From contig NZ_AP019810.1 of the NCBI RefSeq assembly GCF_013394305.1, positions 1 through 64,000 of the forward strand: 64,000 nucleotides of DNA, given 5' to 3'. The notes under the pieces were generated by a model, which worked only from the letters and a program-made list of their open reading frames with translations, ran no database searches and was not told the DNA's origin. The position numbers were made by a program, and so were the translations under genes. Positions 33,829 through 42,837 of this stretch are shown piece by piece; positions within the stretch are counted from its first letter, which is position 1; each line of letters begins with the position of its first letter. Origin of the DNA: Enterococcus mundtii. Its GTDB lineage: Bacteria > Bacillota > Bacilli > Lactobacillales > Enterococcaceae.

Positions 33829-35421
33829 TTATCGTCTGAAATTCTTGACCATCTGCATGGCGTTTCTACCAAACTGGGCAAAGGCAAACGTCAAGCCACC
33901 GACACCGCCAATCACCACACAATAAATGACTGCATGCGTTTTTGATGTCATGGATAGGGAAAGACTCAAAACGAAGAAAAGAATGCAGCACAGAAGCAAC
34001 ATGGCCATTGTCGAACGAAACGTCTTCAAGAAGAAATGACTGATCTTTGCGAATGGCGAGATGCGGTATTCTTTTGATAAATAAAGATATCCACGAACAA
34101 ACACAAAAGCAAAAGCCACTGTATTAGATAAACTCATTCCGTATCCGCCAAATAAAGCTAACCCAATCGCTTGGAATACGACTTTTAAAATAATGGCTTC
34201 TGTTGTCAGTTTGATCGCAACCAAATGATGATTCAATGATTGGAGCATCGTCGATAAAATCGTAAACAACGAGAAGAACAAGGAGGCTAGAAGCGCCATT
34301 TGGAAGTACCCGACACTCTCTGGATCATAGCCAAAAAACAAGGTGTATAATGGTCCTGCTAATAAGGACATCCCTGCTAACGAAGGCAAAAGGATCAATA
34401 AAGCAATCGAGAAGCTGTCCCCGACTGTTTTTTCAATCTGTAGTCGGTCTTTTTTTCCTAATGTACTCAGGATCGGCAGACTACTGATTGCGACCGTTCC
34501 GACCATTGAAATCAAGATCAGTGTCAATTTGTTCGGATTGACTGATGCACGACTAAACAAAAATTCGAGTTGCTGGTCTGCAATTTCTGGTCTGAACAAA
34601 TGTAAGAATGGTTTCATCGTCACCTGATCGATCATTTGTACAATCGTGATCACCGAACCAACATAGATGAACGGTAAGGTTTCTCGAATGATCGAAACAG
34701 ACGCAGAACGATTGTCTTTTTGGAAATAGCGACTTGAGATCCAGAAATCTTTTAAACGGAAATAATCGTTTTGCCGTCCAATAACAAACATATGACCAAT
34801 AGCTGCTAGTCCACCGAAGAAAGAAGCAACAGTACTGATCAATACCGCTTGCACAATCGTGCCATCTGTCAACACACGCAAATAATACGTACCAGCTAAG
34901 ATCACGATTACACGGACTACCTGTTCAATGATCAAGGAAGTACCGTAAGGGCGAAGATGATTTTTCCCTTGGAAGTAACCTCGCATCGCACTTAATACTG
35001 GGATCGCTACTAAGGAAGGACAGAGACTACGAATCGCCAAAATACCGTTATCGACATTCGAGATCGGACTGATTTTTGCCAAAGCGGGAGCAAACAAATA
35101 CATCAATAAGGCAGATATGATCCCGATAACGAACATGATATTGATCGTACTGCGAAAAATGACCCGACAAGCTTGTTCATCCCCTTTTTTCGTCGCCACC
35201 GCCACTTTTTTTGCTATCGCATTTGGAAACCCGACTGTACCTAACATCAGGAAAAGGCCATATGGTAAATAGCCCACATTATAAAGGGTAGTTGCTAACA
35301 TGCCATCTTGATTGTTCCCCATCATACTTAACCAAGGAATCAAATAAACGACACCTAAAACTTTACAAAGTAGATTGGCAAAGGTAAGCCAAAATGTCCC
35401 TTGCATCAATTTCTTATTCAT
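33829..35421 (-). CDS. MATE/MOP superfamily lipid-linked precursor flippase (YtgP/MurJ-like)
   Basis: Polytopic membrane protein of 530 residues with about 14 hydrophobic segments, as in the SpoVB/YtgP branch. The N-terminus (GTFWLTFANLLCKVLGVVYLIPW) and MRGYFQGKNHLRPYGTSLIIEQ are typical of this branch, whose members flip lipid II or related undecaprenyl-linked precursors. Charged residues at the central cavity (Arg and Glu in EQVVRVIV) are kept. It is transcribed alone with promoter signals within 35422-35510. Whether it is the main lipid II flippase or a polysaccharide one cannot be decided without knowing the other paralogues. Confidence 0.87.
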   Translation of the reverse strand: MNKKLMQGTFWLTFANLLCKVLGVVYLIPWLSMMGNNQDGMLATTLYNVGYLPYGLFLMLGTVGFPNAIAKKVAVATKKGDEQACRVIFRSTINIMFVIGIISALLMYLFAPALAKISPISNVDNGILAIRSLCPSLVAIPVLSAMRGYFQGKNHLRPYGTSLIIEQVVRVIVILAGTYYLRVLTDGTIVQAVLISTVASFFGGLAAIGHMFVIGRQNDYFRLKDFWISSRYFQKDNRSASVSIIRETLPFIYVGSVITIVQMIDQVTMKPFLHLFRPEIADQQLEFLFSRASVNPNKLTLILISMVGTVAISSLPILSTLGKKDRLQIEKTVGDSFSIALLILLPSLAGMSLLAGPLYTLFFGYDPESVGYFQMALLASLFFSLFTILSTMLQSLNHHLVAIKLTTEAIILKVVFQAIGLALFGGYGMSLSNTVAFAFVFVRGYLYLSKEYRISPFAKISHFFLKTFRSTMAMLLLCCILFFVLSLSLSMTSKTHAVIYCVVIGGVGGLTFAFAQFGRNAMQMVKNFRR

Positions 35422-35506
35422 ATGTCAACCTCATCTATCTCTATTAGAATAAACATCTTCCCTATTATAACAAAAAAAACTTGGAGGACAACTCGTTGAG
35501 GAAAAC

Positions 35507-35541
35507 AAAAAAATAAGCTTCCCAATTTTTTGGAGAAGCTT
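35507..35541 (-). terminator. terminator after azlD
   Basis: AAGCTTC-CCAA pairs with TTGG-GAAGCTT, with one bulge; on the minus strand a T7 run follows. Confidence 0.85.
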
Positions 35542-35549
35542 AAGAAATT

Positions 35550-35867
35550 CTATAACATTGATAATAAAAACAAAGAAGCAAGTCCTGTAATGACAGACAA
35601 AGCCATTGAGCGGGTTTTATAAGCAACACCTGCGACAAATAGCATCGCAACGATTTTGATGTTCCACGCAATATCTAAATGTTCATGCGTGATAAAAACA
35701 TCTTTGAAGGCCAACGCTGCAAACAAAGCAACTGGTACATATTTCATCCATTCGCTAAACCATTTAGGCACTTTTCGATGTGTAAAATAAAGCATAGGAA
35801 AAACTCGTGGAATGTAGGCAACGACAAATAAGCTGATCACCAATAACAACAAGTACCACTCAGTCAT
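35550..35867 (-). CDS. azlD: AzlD family small subunit of branched-chain amino acid exporter
   Basis: Small membrane protein of 105 residues with three to four hydrophobic segments and the family's PRVFPMLYF and KYVPVALFAALAF stretches. With AzlC it forms an exporter of branched-chain amino acids (known for Bacillus and Corynebacterium BrnFE). It starts at the ATG at 35867 inside the end of azlC (8-base overlap) with GGAGGTG upstream, so translation is coupled. A terminator follows. Confidence 0.92.
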   Translation of the reverse strand: MTEWYLLLLVISLFVVAYIPRVFPMLYFTHRKVPKWFSEWMKYVPVALFAALAFKDVFITHEHLDIAWNIKIVAMLFVAGVAYKTRSMALSVITGLASLFLLSML

Positions 35868-36639
35868 GATGTTGCACCTCCTGTTCTGGGAAATGGAACA
35901 ATGGCTCATTCAAAGGTTGGGTCTCTTTGCTGGATTTCTTTTCTTTTTCCTTCTTGAAGGCTCTTTCTAATACAAAACCTGCTGAAGAAGCAATCAATGT
36001 TGCAACGATCAAACCGAAAGTGTTTTGGAAAAGTACCATGAATATGACACTGAGTATCCCAGAAAAGATCCCTGTGAAGATGAGTAAAGCATTTTTCATT
36101 TGCATGATGAACATAAAAATAAACATAGCAGTTAAGGCAAAATGCACCAAATCCGTATCCACTCGGATCACTGATCCAAAAATATTTCCGACCATGTTGC
36201 TAATCGCCCAAGCCCCCATTGAAAACCAATTGACATATAAAGCTTTTCGCTTGTCCCAAGTGGGATCAGTAGAATACTTCAAATAGTTGACGGCATAATT
36301 TTCGTCATTCAATGATTGAGAGAACACAGCTAAAAAGAATCGCTTTTCTTTCTTCATAAAGCCTGAAAGACTCGACCCTAGCAAAATATACCGTAGTTCT
36401 AAGAAAAAAACCATCAAAAGTGTAGTTGAAAATGGCGCTTGTGTGGCTAACATAGAGGCAACTAAGAATTGTGCGCCACCAGAAAATACTAAGATAGATA
36501 ATAGACCAGCTAAGAGTGGATCAAAGCCAACTTGCTGCAGTAATACTCCGCAAGCTAACCCAACTGGGATATAACTAAGGCAAAGTGGCAACGAAGCATG
36601 TAGCGAATCCTGCCAAGGCGCCCGTTTCTGTTTATTCAT
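35860..36639 (-). CDS. azlC: AzlC family branched-chain amino acid exporter large subunit
   Basis: Membrane protein of 259 residues with the family opening (SLPLCLSYIPVGLACGVLLQQ), LVFSGGAQFLVASML and ELRYILLGSSL, and about seven helices; the C-terminal tail is hydrophilic and charged. It exports branched-chain amino acids together with AzlD. I use the ATG at 36639 with AAGGAG nine bases upstream; a 31-codon in-frame extension is a run of AT-rich sequence with no ribosome site. A TGTTACAAT extended -10 lies at about 36683-36691 on the minus strand. The gene overlaps azlD by 8 bases. Confidence 0.92.
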   Translation of the reverse strand: MNKQKRAPWQDSLHASLPLCLSYIPVGLACGVLLQQVGFDPLLAGLLSILVFSGGAQFLVASMLATQAPFSTTLLMVFFLELRYILLGSSLSGFMKKEKRFFLAVFSQSLNDENYAVNYLKYSTDPTWDKRKALYVNWFSMGAWAISNMVGNIFGSVIRVDTDLVHFALTAMFIFMFIMQMKNALLIFTGIFSGILSVIFMVLFQNTFGLIVATLIASSAGFVLERAFKKEKEKKSSKETQPLNEPLFHFPEQEVQHHD

Positions 36640-36905
36640 TAACGATATCTCCTTCAATTTACAACAAATAAATAGCGGACTAATTGTAACATAAATAAAT
36701 AAAAATGTAGCCGTTTTATCGTTAAACAACATGATATTTTTCTCATTTTCAAAGGAGAACGATTAAAAAAAATAAAAATCATCGAAAAAGATAAGATGAA
36801 ATTCATTTTCCTCCTACCTTTCAGATGATTTTACACTATAAATAAACGAATTATTTTTTTGACATCAAACTTTTTTATAAGTAAAAAATAACACTAGTTT
36901 CTAAA

Positions 36906-37880
36906 TTATTTCTCGACGTTCTCTATCATATTTTCTTGTGTTTTCTTTATTTGCGAATAATTTGGATCATATTTATCTGTTTCAATGTAAATATAGATTT
37001 TTTTATCCTTTAATTGTTCACGGATCGTCCGTTCAATATCATTGATGATCATGTGTACTTGATATTCTTTACTCTCAAATAGATCGATTTTTGCCGCAAC
37101 TAAAATCTCTGTCGGACTTAAATGCACAGTTTTGATATCAATGACGCGATTCACTTCATTTCGCTCAAAAGCAAATTTGATCTTTTTCAAATCTGTTGTA
37201 GTCACGCTCTCGCCAATAATCAAACTATAAAATTCTTTTGCCAGAAAGATAGCAGCACCCATCAATAGAAAGCCGATCAATAGTCCACTGATGGCATCAA
37301 AAGCTGCAATCCCTGTCACCATAGTCAATCCGGTGCCGACTAAAGCAAGAACAAGACCAATTACAGCACAGAGATCTTCGGTGAAGATCACGAGGATCTC
37401 ACTGTGGCGACTTTCGCGTAAAAAGCGCATGATTGAAAGGTTTTCAGTGTTCAATTCGCGGATTTCTTTCATCGCGATTCGTAATGAACTCCCTTCTACA
37501 GCTAGACCAAATAATAGAATCAGGATGACGATCCAAGGATTACCAACTTCGTGGGCGGGATGGGTAAGTTTTTCAAAAGCTTCCATCACACCTAGCGCGC
37601 CCCCACCAAAAAACAACATCATGGCAACAATCGTACTGAAAAAATACTTTGCTCGTCCTTCGCCAAATTGATGTAATTCGCTTTGACCACGATTCGCACG
37701 TTTGTCACCGACTAGTAGTAATACTTGATTGCTACAGTCAACGATACTATGGATACTTTCATTCAACATAGCGGCACTGCCACTGATGGCATAACCGACA
37801 AATTTACTAAACGCAACTAAGAGGTTGGCACCTAACGCTGCCAATACAGAAAACATTCCGCTCTTCTTCAAATTCTCCAT
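36906..37880 (-). CDS. cation diffusion facilitator (SLC30A9/ZnT9-like)
   Basis: Membrane metal transporter of 324 residues, likely exporting zinc, manganese or a related divalent ion. It has six helices, metal-site motif NESIHSIVD in the second helix and TEDLCAVIG in the fifth; the Glu-Asp arrangement is closer to the ZnT9 branch than to the classic HxxxD type. A cytoplasmic alpha/beta domain (about 220-300, RVIDIKTVHLSPTEILVAAKIDL) follows. It is the second gene after a DUF4430 lipoprotein gene, 30 bases away on the same strand. No metal-dependent operator is visible. Confidence 0.9.
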   Translation of the reverse strand: MENLKKSGMFSVLAALGANLLVAFSKFVGYAISGSAAMLNESIHSIVDCSNQVLLLVGDKRANRGQSELHQFGEGRAKYFFSTIVAMMLFFGGGALGVMEAFEKLTHPAHEVGNPWIVILILLFGLAVEGSSLRIAMKEIRELNTENLSIMRFLRESRHSEILVIFTEDLCAVIGLVLALVGTGLTMVTGIAAFDAISGLLIGFLLMGAAIFLAKEFYSLIIGESVTTTDLKKIKFAFERNEVNRVIDIKTVHLSPTEILVAAKIDLFESKEYQVHMIINDIERTIREQLKDKKIYIYIETDKYDPNYSQIKKTQENMIENVEK

Positions 37881-37910
37881 TGCTTTTTCTTCCCTTCATT
37901 CTTAACAACA

Positions 37911-38303
37911 TCAAAGAGTATCTAAATTAAAGATGACGGTTTGATTATTTTTTAATATAGTTTCTTTTGCGCCTACTTTTGTATTTTTACCATCCACACT
38001 GAACATCCAATATTTTTTCTCTTCGGTATTTTGGATCTGACCATTGATCGAGGTGATAAATCCTTTGTCTTCTTCCACACTAAAGTTTTGTTCCAACACG
38101 TCCAGTAAATTTTCTCCTGTATGGAACGTCACTTTTTTTACTAAGGTATCAACCCCATCTTCTTGCAAGGTGATAGTTGCTGTTTCATTCGTCACCATGG
38201 ATGACGGTTTTGGGTCAGCTTTTTTTGTCTTTTGATTTGTACAACCGGTAAAGAAAAGCAACATCGAACAGACAATGAGTAAACTGGTTACTATCCTTTT
38301 CAT
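37911..38303 (-). CDS. DUF4430 domain lipoprotein
   Basis: Predicted surface lipoprotein of 130 residues. The signal has a lipobox (FFTGC, Cys about 22), then a DUF4430 domain (about 45-130) with the hallmark ITSINGQIQNTEEKKYWMFSVDG followed by GAKETILKNNQTVIF. Family relatives include transcobalamin-like folds that bind corrinoids and surface adhesins, so a ligand-binding role is likely but unproven. I use the ATG at 38303 with AGGAGGAG upstream. It lies upstream of the CDF transporter gene by 30 bases, an unusual pairing. The upstream terminator at 38323-38362 separates it from the coiled-coil pair. Confidence 0.87.
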   Translation of the reverse strand: MKRIVTSLLIVCSMLLFFTGCTNQKTKKADPKPSSMVTNETATITLQEDGVDTLVKKVTFHTGENLLDVLEQNFSVEEDKGFITSINGQIQNTEEKKYWMFSVDGKNTKVGAKETILKNNQTVIFNLDTL

Positions 38304-38322
38304 TTTACTCCTCCTAAGTATA

Positions 38323-38362
38323 AAAAAAGCCAAGGAGAAACCCGATTCCTTGGCTCTTTTTT
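38323..38362 (-). terminator. terminator after the coiled-coil gene pair
   Basis: AAAAAAGCCAAGGA pairs with TCCTTGGCTCTTTTTT around a ten-base loop. The T run on the minus strand suits the gene ending at 38420. Confidence 0.88.
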
Positions 38363-38419
38363 CATCGATCATCTGAATGGATCATTCTGAAGCATATAAG
38401 GCATGATTGCTCTTTTTCA

Positions 38420-39496
38420 TCAATTTTTGCGGACCATCAAAGGTACTAAAAATTCATAATTGATAAAGAAATCGATCACTGAACGATGATAGTCACCAGA
38501 AGAAATCGCTAGATCTGTCTGTGTTGTGTCTTTAAGAGAAATTTGGAGCGACTGACCTTTATCCAGCAACACCTTATAAGTCGTGTCATCCAATTTTTCC
38601 ATATCATACTGCGGATTTTTCATTGTGACAATAAAAATATCATCTAATACTTCTTGCGTAGCTGGAAACTTACTTGAAATATCTAATCTTAGTGGCTTCG
38701 TATTGTCCAACAAGGTTTGATCCACCGTAAAACCTAATTTACGTGCATAAGCAAATAATTGATTCAACTTGTGATTGAAAATCGTGATCTGACTAGCCGA
38801 AAACACGCGTTCAACAGACCAATGACGAATCAATGCTAACACTCGGTCATCATCGATCTCGATCGTCATTTGTTCTGGGGATACTCGCATCAAATTGATG
38901 GATTCTACTTGGTATCGTTGGTCGATCGTTGGTAACACAAAGGAGAACAACAATTCTTTTTGTGGGGTCAAACTATAATTGATTGAAAAATATCTTGTTT
39001 CCCATACATCATATGCTTGTTTGGATAACTCCAAGCCAATATCATTCAATGGTTTTAATATCTCGTAGGCAAAGTATTCGATCAAACTTGTCTTAGCAAT
39101 GGCAGAAATCGGTGTATCTTCTAACACATAGCGATGATATGCGACCAATAACTCATTGAAATCCGCTTCGATCAAATATTTACGTAATCGTAAATCGGCC
39201 AACTCTTCTTCTGCGGCTGCAATCAAGTCAACGATGTCTTCGTGATCATTTTGTTTACCAGAAAGATATGCTTGGTTTTCATTGACCGCTTGCTCGATCG
39301 TTGAACGTTCATTATCTGTTTGATTCGTCGAGTTTGGGACGACTTTTTCTTTTTCGTGGATTTTGGCTTCTTCGCGAATTTCTTCTACTTCATTCGTCAA
39401 CTCTTTGTCGATGCTGGATGCTTCTTCTACTGGGTCAGTCGTTTCATGATTTTCAGCTGTTACTTCTTGTAGGTCTAAATCTTCTTGTTTTGTCAT
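38420..39496 (-). CDS. hypothetical protein (358 aa), second gene of coiled-coil pair
   Basis: I do not recognise a family. The N-terminal 100 residues are very acidic (Glu/Asp/Thr) and probably disordered, with helical IVDLIAAAEEELADLRLRKY after them. The rest (about 115-358) looks globular, rich in aromatic and beta-type segments. There is no signal or membrane segment. The ATG at 39496 shares its A with the TGA of the gene before it (TGATG) and GGAGGAG lies upstream, so the two are translationally coupled. The matching architecture suggests that the two proteins form a complex. Confidence 0.62.
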   Translation of the reverse strand: MTKQEDLDLQEVTAENHETTDPVEEASSIDKELTNEVEEIREEAKIHEKEKVVPNSTNQTDNERSTIEQAVNENQAYLSGKQNDHEDIVDLIAAAEEELADLRLRKYLIEADFNELLVAYHRYVLEDTPISAIAKTSLIEYFAYEILKPLNDIGLELSKQAYDVWETRYFSINYSLTPQKELLFSFVLPTIDQRYQVESINLMRVSPEQMTIEIDDDRVLALIRHWSVERVFSASQITIFNHKLNQLFAYARKLGFTVDQTLLDNTKPLRLDISSKFPATQEVLDDIFIVTMKNPQYDMEKLDDTTYKVLLDKGQSLQISLKDTTQTDLAISSGDYHRSVIDFFINYEFLVPLMVRKN

Positions 39497-40374
39497 CACT
39501 CGTCTCCTCCCTCTTCTACTATTTCAGGGTTTTCACTGCCAAGGTACGACATCAAGAAACGATGGATCGACTGTCTGAAACCTTCCATGTCACCAAAATA
39601 TTTTTTTATTTGACGTTGTTCTTTTTCAACGATCGCAGCGCGTAGCTGGTCCGCTTTTTCTTCATGTAATAAGGTTTGCTTTTGTTTTTGGATTTTTTCT
39701 GGTTCTTCGATATAAGGCAACCAACCTAATTTTTCATTTTCAAGTGCTTGTTTCTTTTGTTCTAACGCTTGGATTTCTTCGTCTATTTTTTTACGATTCA
39801 AGAAACCTTTCGTATCATCTAAGTCAGTGATTTGCTGATTGATCTCTTTGATGGCCTCTTCTAAACGCTCGATCTCTGTTTTTGCAGTGATCACTTTTGC
39901 CTCTAACTCATTGATTTTTTTATCAAAATCATGGGTTTGTTGCGTCGCATAGTTCTCCCATTCTTCATCGATTTGCGGTAATACAAAGATTTCAGGTAAG
40001 CTGGCATCGATCCCAATCGTTGCTCGTTCATGAAAATAGGTGCCGATCTGGTAATAACTCATCGTCGGAGAGATGGTCTCTGTATGTTTCATAAAGGGAA
40101 ATTCTTGCAAGAAACGGTCATGGATCTTCCGCATCAACAGCTGATCGATCTCATGATTTTCATTTGAGCTTTTTTTAAGCTCATCGTTCAAGCGTCCATT
40201 GTATAACTGATAGATTGCGGGAATATTCTCCTCGCGGACAGCTTGTTCAAAAGCTTGCAGATCTTCTAATAATTGTGAAAGATTCATACTTGCTTTTTCT
40301 TTGATATCGTAAAACGAAGATGCTTCCTCTTGTTCGTTTTCATCATAATGTTCGTTCGTCTGTGGGTCTATCAT
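39496..40374 (-). CDS. hypothetical coiled-coil protein (292 aa), first gene of pair
   Basis: I do not recognise a family. An acidic N-terminus and helical region (about 1-60) is followed by a mixed section with PEIFVLPQIDEEWENYATQQ, a strong coiled coil at about 145-240 (KINELEAKVITAKTEIERLE, then IDEEIQALEQKKQALENEK) and a Glu/Asp-rich end. Such layouts attract false SbcC/SMC matches, but no ATPase motifs exist. AGGAGG lies eight bases upstream of ATG at 40374. It heads the two-gene operon. No membrane segment is present. It may be a cytoplasmic scaffold. Confidence 0.62.
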   Translation of the reverse strand: MIDPQTNEHYDENEQEEASSFYDIKEKASMNLSQLLEDLQAFEQAVREENIPAIYQLYNGRLNDELKKSSNENHEIDQLLMRKIHDRFLQEFPFMKHTETISPTMSYYQIGTYFHERATIGIDASLPEIFVLPQIDEEWENYATQQTHDFDKKINELEAKVITAKTEIERLEEAIKEINQQITDLDDTKGFLNRKKIDEEIQALEQKKQALENEKLGWLPYIEEPEKIQKQKQTLLHEEKADQLRAAIVEKEQRQIKKYFGDMEGFRQSIHRFLMSYLGSENPEIVEEGGDE

Positions 40375-40530
40375 CTTACTGGCCTCCTCTTGCTTTTGAA
40401 CGCATCAATTTTCCATCAATTATTCTATGTAATCCAATAGTATCATTTTCTAAGAAAAAAGTGTTACTAAGTATGCGCTGACTTAGAACAAAAATTACTT
40501 TTACTTGTATTAATTGAAAGTTAGAGAACA

Positions 40531-40561
40531 TAAAAGAGCGGGTCAGCGATTCCCCGCTCTT
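40531..40561 (-). terminator. terminator after the small basic protein gene
   Basis: On the minus strand, AGAGCGGG pairs with CCCGCTCT, followed by TTTATG. It sits immediately after the stop of the gene at 40566-40757. Confidence 0.8.
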
Positions 40562-40565
40562 AGCT

Positions 40566-40757
40566 TTATTTTTTGGGTAAATCTCTTGTTGTAAAATGGA
40601 TGCGTTGGTTTTCATCTCGTGTAAGTAATGTTTCTTCATTTAAGTAAGAGAACTTTAATTCATTTAGTTCACTATCTTCTAGCATATGCTCATATCCTGT
40701 AAAAATTGAGCGTATATACTGTTTGTACGCGTTTTTCTTTTTTTGTCTTTTTTTCAT
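40566..40757 (-). CDS. small basic protein (63 aa), unknown
   Basis: Unrecognised short protein with a very basic N-terminus (MKKRQKKKNAYKQY) and a mixed C-terminus. There is no membrane segment. GGAAGGTG lies five bases before the ATG at 40757, a good ribosome site, and a strong terminator follows directly after its stop, which supports it being a real gene. It lies between DUF1846 (divergent) and the coiled-coil pair. Nucleic-acid binding would fit the charge but is a guess. Confidence 0.6.
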   Translation of the reverse strand: MKKRQKKKNAYKQYIRSIFTGYEHMLEDSELNELKFSYLNEETLLTRDENQRIHFTTRDLPKK

Positions 40758-40916
40758 AGGACACCTTCCTTATCAAACCTATCATACCAATGAATGCCTT
40801 CTGAGACAAGCATGTTTCTTTTGTTTTTTCTTTGAAATTTCTTTATATACTTAATTGATAGTTGACGAAACCTTCAAAAAATGAAAAAATGCGAGAGTAG
40901 CTAAGGAGGGAAACAA

Positions 40917-42419
40917 GTGAAAAAAATAGGTTTTGACTCAGAAAAGTATATCGAAGAGCAATCTGCGTATATCCTTGAACGCGTTCATCATTATGATAAG
41001 TTGTATCTGGAATTTGGTGGGAAATTAGTCGATGATAAGCATGCCAAACGTGTCTTACCAGGATTTGAAGAAGATGCTAAAATCAAATTATTGCAAAAGT
41101 TGCGTGACCAAGCGGAGATTTTGATTTGTGTGTATGCTGGTGACATCGAGCGGAATAAGATTCGTGGTGATTATGGGATCACATATGATATGGATATCTT
41201 GCGCTTGATCGATGAATTACGAGGATATGGATTATCGATCAATAGTGTAGTGATCACCCGGTATAACGGACAACCAGCAACTAAAGTATTTATCAATAAA
41301 TTGGAGCGTCGGAATATCAAAGTCTATAAACACGCTGAAATCGAGGATTATCCGATCAATGTCGAAAAAATCGTTTCAGAGGATGGTTTCGGCAAGAACG
41401 AATACATCGAAACAACGAAACCAATCGTTGTCGTGACAGCTCCTGGTCCAGGTAGTGGGAAATTAGCTACCTGCTTGAACCAACTGTATCACGAGAGCCA
41501 AAAAGGCAATGCAGCAGGTTACTCTAAATTTGAGACTTTCCCTGTTTGGAATGTTCCATTGAAACATCCCTTGAACATTGCTTATGAAGCAGCAACAGTC
41601 GATTTGAAAGATGTCAATATGATCGATTCTTTTCATTTTGATGCCTATAATAAGGTGGCAGTCAACTACAATCGTGATGTAGAGACTTTCCCAGTCATTA
41701 AACGGATCATCGAAAAAATCACTGGTAAGGAATCGGTCTACCAGTCTCCTACTGATATGGGCGTCAACCGCGTAGGCTTCGGTATCACGGATGATGAAGT
41801 CGTACAGGAAGCCTCGAAACAAGAGATCATCAGACGCTATTTCCAAACGGCTTGTGACTTTAAAAAAGGTTTGACAGATGAAGATGCCGTCAATCGTATC
41901 AAATTGATCATGGAGGAAGTCGGTTTACGTCCAGAAGACCGTAAAGTCGTGACCCCTGCTCATGAGTATGCAAAAACTAGTCAAGCGGCAAGTACTGAAC
42001 CGATGGCAGTGATCGCGATCGAACTTCCTGATCAAGTGATCCTTACAGGTCGGACAAGTCAATTAATGGATGCTTCGGCTGCTGTTGTCTTGAATGCGAT
42101 CAAATATCTCGCCCATATCTCTGATGACATTCCGTTGTTATCGCCTCTTGTCTTGGAAACGATCCAAGGACTTAAAAGCAAGGCATTGCACTCTTCGATC
42201 GATACACTCAATCTCAATGAGGTGTTGATTGCTTTATCAATCAGTGCAGTGACTAATCCAATCGCACAAGTTGCTTATGAAAAATTAGCAGAACTTGAAG
42301 GTGCGCAAGCACATTCAACTGTGATGATCAATAAGAATGATGAACAAAACCTGAAACAATTAGGTATCGACATCACTAGTGCGCCTGTTTACCCTTCAGA
42401 AAACTTGTATTATCAATAA
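40917..42419 (+). CDS. DUF1846/UPF0371 family protein
   Basis: Conserved protein of 500 residues. The N-terminal [19 protein letters not shown], the middle [20 protein letters not shown] (a P-loop-like glycine stretch) and [18 protein letters not shown] are family hallmarks. The function is unknown, although structures show a Rossmann-type fold that might use nucleotides. The start is GTG at 40917 with AAGGAGGG upstream. It is a single gene followed by a long hairpin terminator at 42477-42526. Confidence 0.92.
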   Translation: MKKIGFDSEKYIEEQSAYILERVHHYDKLYLEFGGKLVDDKHAKRVLPGFEEDAKIKLLQKLRDQAEILICVYAGDIERNKIRGDYGITYDMDILRLIDELRGYGLSINSVVITRYNGQPATKVFINKLERRNIKVYKHAEIEDYPINVEKIVSEDGFGKNEYIETTKPIVVVTAPGPGSGKLATCLNQLYHESQKGNAAGYSKFETFPVWNVPLKHPLNIAYEAATVDLKDVNMIDSFHFDAYNKVAVNYNRDVETFPVIKRIIEKITGKESVYQSPTDMGVNRVGFGITDDEVVQEASKQEIIRRYFQTACDFKKGLTDEDAVNRIKLIMEEVGLRPEDRKVVTPAHEYAKTSQAASTEPMAVIAIELPDQVILTGRTSQLMDASAAVVLNAIKYLAHISDDIPLLSPLVLETIQGLKSKALHSSIDTLNLNEVLIALSISAVTNPIAQVAYEKLAELEGAQAHSTVMINKNDEQNLKQLGIDITSAPVYPSENLYYQ

Positions 42420-42476
42420 ATAATTCTTCGATGATGGCTAAAATAGAAAAATAGAAGTTACCTCGATAAATAAGGT

Positions 42477-42526
42477 GGTATCCATGAAAATTGCTCAAAT
42501 TTTTGTGGGTACCCTTTGTTTTTTGG
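42477..42526 (+). terminator. terminator after DUF1846 gene
   Basis: GGTATCC pairs with GGGTACC (one G-T pair), with an inner AAAATT/AATTTT stem; CTTTGTTTTTT follows. It resembles a T-box antiterminator motif at first glance (GGTGGTA), but no other T-box elements are present upstream. Confidence 0.75.
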
Positions 42527-42837
42527 AGAAGCAGCTTCTGTGTCAGACTTTCCTGTTTTAAAAATAAATAAAGTAAAGTTGTTGCTCGTCTAACAAGTCC
42601 TGATAATATTCATCTACCTTCATCTACCAAGTAATATACGTATATGCCACAACTGCTAGATAAATCAACAATTTAGGTTTCCCAAAGTGACTTCTATTCA
42701 TTAAAAGACACCTATCTTTCCGTTCTCTTACATGTATACGCTTTAGTCTAAAAATCTCATGAAATTTCTCTCAAAAGATTCGTATTCTTTAAAAATAACA
42801 TGTAGAATTAAACGGAATTTGGTAAGGAGTGATTTTT
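42527..42837. other. intergenic region before nupC, no gene seen
   Basis: About 310 AT-rich bases that should contain the nupC promoter. I see no convincing ORF, operator dyad or riboswitch, and no purine-type PurR box. Confidence 0.45.

Noticed and set aside
36654-36806. A 50-residue minus-strand ORF with AGGAGG before its ATG, ending just before azlC
   Set aside because: The Shine-Dalgarno is too close to the ATG, the sequence is AT-rich filler, and it lies over the likely azlC promoter (TGTTACAAT).
39496-40374. SbcC/SMC-type ATPase match suggested by the coiled coil
   Set aside because: No Walker A, Walker B or signature motif; the likeness is only coiled-coil composition.
40376-40639. 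An 87-residue minus-strand ORF between the coiled-coil pair and the small basic protein gene
   Set aside because: It overlaps the small basic gene, runs through its strong terminator, lacks a ribosome site and has a random-looking composition.
42470-42526. GGTGGTATCC suggested a T-box riboswitch
   Set aside because: There is no specifier stem, no AG-bulge and no following tRNA-synthetase or amino acid gene; the hairpin is best read as the DUF1846 terminator.
42484-42561. A 25-residue ORF with a ribosome-like GGTGG
   Set aside because: It lies inside the terminator stem and loop and has no coding character.
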